NCBI GenBank assembly: GCA_002405485.1
Contig: DHLW01000053.1
Coordinates: forward strand, 45,819-62,999
DNA: 17,181 nt
Source: Phycisphaerales bacterium UBA4658
GTDB taxonomy: Bacteria > Planctomycetota > Phycisphaerae > Phycisphaerales > UBA1924
Reading direction: 5' to 3'
The notes below the pieces were generated by a model. The model ran no database searches and was not told where the DNA came from. It saw only the letters and a program-made list of their open reading frames with translations. The translations under genes and the position numbers were made by a program. Position 1 is the stretch's first letter. The number at the start of each line of letters is the position of its first letter. Positions 15,701-17,181 of this stretch are shown one piece after another.

Positions 15701-16189
15701 CAGCGTCTGGACGCCCAAGGGCATCTGCGCGCGGAACAGGCCGTGGTCCTTGATGATGGACCGGATCGTCCGGGCCCGCTGGGCCGAGTCGATGATGCTC
15801 GCCCCCGCACCGTCGATGCCCGCCCCGGTCTCGCCGCGTCCGGTGCGGCCCATCCGGCCGAATCGCCGGATCAGCCGCCAGCCAAACCCATGGATGGTCA
15901 GCGCTCTCACGCCCTCGGCCTTGCTTCCGATCAGCTCGGCCAGCCGCTCTCGCATCTGCCGGGCCGCCTTGACGGTGTACGTCAGCGCCAGCACCGACTC
16001 CGGGCTGACCCCGTCGTGCTGGATCAGGTGCGCGATCCGATGGGTGATCACCCGCGTCTTGCCCGTTCCCGGACCAGACAGCACCAGCAGCGGCCCGCCC
16101 CGATGCTCGACGGCCCGACGCTGCGCCTCGCTCAGCGTGCCGAGCGAGGCCCCCGCTCCGGATGCGTGCACGGCGTTGCGCTGCGTCAT
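12794..16189 (-). CDS. UvrD/PcrA-type SF1A helicase fused to a C-terminal PD-(D/E)XK nuclease
   Basis: This 1131-residue DNA-repair enzyme has every SF1A helicase motif: Q motif LSEAQRRAVEH (19-29), Walker A GPGTGKT (39-45), motif II DEFQD (274-278), motif III GDDDQSIYEFRGAD (303-316), motif IV ENYRSRP (338-344), motif V TAHSAKGLEFD (641-651) and motif VI YVACTRA (701-707). A PD-(D/E)XK nuclease of the RecB/AddB type follows from about 880: GETAH with His921, Asp1012 in KIDRID, Asp1030-x-Lys1032 in IDYKT, and QMGIY (1049-1053). The layout resembles AdnA/AdnB chains of mycobacterial end-resection complexes, but no partner chain is adjacent. The C-terminal Fe-S staple common in this nuclease family is not intact: only Cys894/Cys897 and Cys1125 are seen. 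Five G's lie about 6 nt before the ATG, and rsmD ends 22 bp upstream. Confidence 0.93.
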   Translation of the reverse strand: MTQRNAVHASGAGASLGTLSEAQRRAVEHRGGPLLVLSGPGTGKTRVITHRIAHLIQHDGVSPESVLALTYTVKAARQMRERLAELIGSKAEGVRALTIHGFGWRLIRRFGRMGRTGRGETGAGIDGAGASIIDSAQRARTIRSIIKDHGLFRAQMPLGVQTLVEQTIRVMDVLGDSAISTDDAIRHVERVRAALAQGQDATGATLDDVGIRGERARLEMFEQTVRVIEHFERVCRERGWMTFGHMVTMPIRILDASANAAAIVRDECRHVVVDEFQDVNVAQIELLRRICPATGAPDLCAVGDDDQSIYEFRGADDQAFARFASIWTSHTTVRLEENYRSRPEIIQTANSIMSRAIRRFDAAKRILAARPAGGDALEVECVQTSDDRQYPELIAAMILLDRKRNPGKKWADFAVIGRSHADLDRTLATLRIEGIPAVAMRSDSPLDDPGVQDVLAWVDVLVNPTSAYAAVRLLTRPPMSVALAEVAPLQQRYRAAQARFEQQAAGASDPGGFADWLARTAPDAPGVKRFLERHDALRAETAQAPAADAIQLIITRTDPAHADLVGVRKRAERVQALVTLLRFVRERQVRLEAPGDLAAFLAYFNDLSDRERELRDVDLAERVDGADKDEEDLPDGVRLITAHSAKGLEFDTVFVPHISPRSGYGRTGQDDDPDVPAGLLRVQTDVPDRDRRLAEERRIFYVACTRAERRLVLMAKKNKGRSKSVHLFEEIVHDSTLKGVLRITAGDDVLQQAGEAGVWKVGSRTPLDAERALMRIVPARREVFDAARRDVRLSAAAALDAAGSGDAEPTGSILALGEAVRMLAAIDHAERTGVAPEWSVRQGGAVLERVRSVLARAQALEAHDQGADAPGVHMPPPRGPLTLSYSHIDQYVRCPRCYYVRYVLDLGSKGSAAQSIGETAHRALQAFYEEVRAAESDGRTAPGVDRLREIARIGFHASLPESVVPDELALRQLLSQMDTLHERLHDPGANVLELERWISFAYGQHTLNAKIDRIDQITLPGGATGFAIIDYKTGNASLKLREPEPDDLQMGIYAMALASDQGLPAGELPKGRAEYWLLSSGERGVIDLASLRMDRIHAQIDRAISGILSGQWPRKGGDWGGPHDCDILGPA

Positions 16190-16211
16190 CGATCAACCCC
16201 CGCTTCGGTCC

Positions 16212-17066
16212 TCAGGTTCGTCGCATGTAGAAGTGCACCGCCATGCTCGCGTACTCGTGCGTCTCCGGACCGACCGCGCCGGGCACGTGCAGGTCCACGT
16301 CGCGCCTGGTGATCTTCAGCCCGCGCGTCGGCCCGAGCTCCTCGATCATGTCGAGCTGGTCCTGATCGCGCGTGTCCGCCTCGATCTGCGCAAGATCGAT
16401 CTCGTCCATCTCCCACGACATCTCCTCCTCGCCAGGATGGTCGCGCAATCGGCGATGCTCGCCCTTGCGCTTCTTCCCGCTCGGCGGAGGCAGGTCCTTG
16501 CGGATGTTCCCGTAGATGTCAAACGGGTTCCGTGCGTCGCCGAACGCGATCGCCTGCCCGTTCGCGTCCACCACCTCGATGTGCCGCAGCGGCCAGGGCG
16601 TGCGAAGCAGCGCAAAGCCCTTGTCCGACAGCAGCTCAACCACACGCGCAAACTGCCTCACCACGTGCGGCCAGCGCTCCGGATCCAGCACCAGCGGATA
16701 CGGCGGGTCAAAGAACGCAAGATCCACCGGCTTTGGCGCTCGCGCAAGCGCCGCCGGCCCCAGCGCGTCCCCCCGAACCACCACGCACTCCTCCTCCGCA
16801 CCCAGCAGCACGATGTTCTTCTCCAGAACATCCGCGGCCTTCTTGTCACGCTCCACGAACACCACCTCGGCGGCCCCTCGGCTGAGCGCCTCCAGCCCGA
16901 TCGAGCCCGTCCCCGCAAAGCAGTCCAGCACCCGCGCTCCCTCGATGTTCCCACGCAGAATGCTGAACAGCGACTCCTTCACACGATCCGGAATCGGACG
17001 TGTCGTCGTCGAGTCCTTCGGCGAAACGAGCTTGCGGGAGCGGAACCTTCCGGCGATGATGCGCAT
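16212..17066 (-). CDS. rsmD: 16S rRNA (guanine966-N2)-methyltransferase RsmD with an internal insertion
   Basis: RsmD methylates N2 of G966 in 16S rRNA during 30S assembly using S-adenosylmethionine. The 284-residue product begins MRIIAGRFRSRKL, the usual RsmD N-terminus, then RPIPDRVKESLFS, the SAM-binding motif VLDCFAGTGSIGLEA (46-60) and the catalytic DPPY (120-123). The family is normally about 185-200 residues. Here roughly 100 residues (about 165-265, rich in charged residues, with PPPSGKKRKGEHRR and an acidic stretch) lie before what looks like the normal terminal strand (YASMAVHFYMRR). The start was set at the ATG at 17066 because the family motif begins there; the frame extends to 17105 but would add an atypical leader. 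No clear Shine-Dalgarno is seen. Confidence 0.9.
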   Translation of the reverse strand: MRIIAGRFRSRKLVSPKDSTTTRPIPDRVKESLFSILRGNIEGARVLDCFAGTGSIGLEALSRGAAEVVFVERDKKAADVLEKNIVLLGAEEECVVVRGDALGPAALARAPKPVDLAFFDPPYPLVLDPERWPHVVRQFARVVELLSDKGFALLRTPWPLRHIEVVDANGQAIAFGDARNPFDIYGNIRKDLPPPSGKKRKGEHRRLRDHPGEEEMSWEMDEIDLAQIEADTRDQDQLDMIEELGPTRGLKITRRDVDLHVPGAVGPETHEYASMAVHFYMRRT

Positions 17067-17149
17067 ACGCAGCAGGAGCAAAGCACCCAAGCCCCGACAG
17101 GTCAAGCGTGACCACCCAACCCCCCCACCACTCCGCCCCTTTCCCCACG

Positions 17150-17172
17150 CCCCAGCCCGCCGTTCCCGCCCC
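17150..17172 (-). other. G-quadruplex-capable tract upstream of rsmD
   Basis: Read on the minus strand, G-runs of 4, 3, 3 and 4 are separated by loops of 1, 6 and 2 nt, meeting the usual quadruplex pattern. More G-runs continue toward rsmD (17117-17145). If transcription starts at or beyond the window edge, the rsmD leader RNA would carry these runs. Only sequence potential can be claimed. Confidence 0.5.
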
Positions 17173-17181
17173 AGGCTGGTT

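Noticed and set aside
12821..16312. Plus-strand open frame of 1163 codons opposite the helicase gene
   Set aside because: It is the mirror of the helicase coding frame. The third-position GC bias leaves few stops on the opposite strand, and its translation is Arg/His/Pro-rich without any recognisable motif.

Overview
The window is GC-rich, uses GTG/TTG as well as ATG starts, and looks like a chromosome segment of a Planctomycetota bacterium, possibly Phycisphaerae-like. This is an inference from family content: a TIGR03790-type secreted protein ending in a dockerin-like calcium-binding module, a membrane-anchored helix-turn-helix protein with a low-complexity linker, a distinctive outer-membrane barrel protein, and permease-DtxR fusions that recall the chlamydial YtgCR protein (Chlamydiae share the PVC superphylum with Planctomycetota). 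I see no rRNA, tRNA, CRISPR array, insertion sequence or phage gene.

Left part (1-7193): the 3' end of an outer-membrane barrel gene and its terminator come first, then a five-gene plus-strand operon (1233-6410) with tight or overlapping junctions. It encodes a lipoprotein metal-binding protein, an ABC ATPase, two ABC-3 membrane permeases and a membrane-anchored thioredoxin. Both permeases carry an extra C-terminal cytosolic domain resembling a DtxR/IdeR repressor (winged helix plus metal-binding/dimerisation helices). A perfect 18-bp palindrome with a TAGC-N4-GCTA core precedes the operon. A separate, complete MntR-type repressor gene lies convergently just downstream and overlaps a DUF167 (YggU) gene. 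The whole reads as a manganese or iron uptake locus with one classical repressor and two sensor-like domains built into the transporter.

Middle (7407-11251): a secreted TIGR03790-family protein; on the minus strand a protein with an excisionase/MerR-like HTH at its N-terminus and two C-terminal membrane segments; and a plus-strand atpG (F1 gamma subunit) that stands apart from any other ATP synthase gene in view. A C-rich, quadruplex-capable tract directly abuts the atpG start codon.

Right part (11289-17066, minus strand): rsmD (16S rRNA m2G966 methyltransferase with an unusual insertion), a 1131-residue UvrD-family helicase fused to a PD-(D/E)XK nuclease, and an M16-family protein that has lost its zinc-binding motif. 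The three are co-oriented; rsmD and the helicase are 22 bp apart. A second G-rich quadruplex-capable tract lies upstream of rsmD at the window edge.
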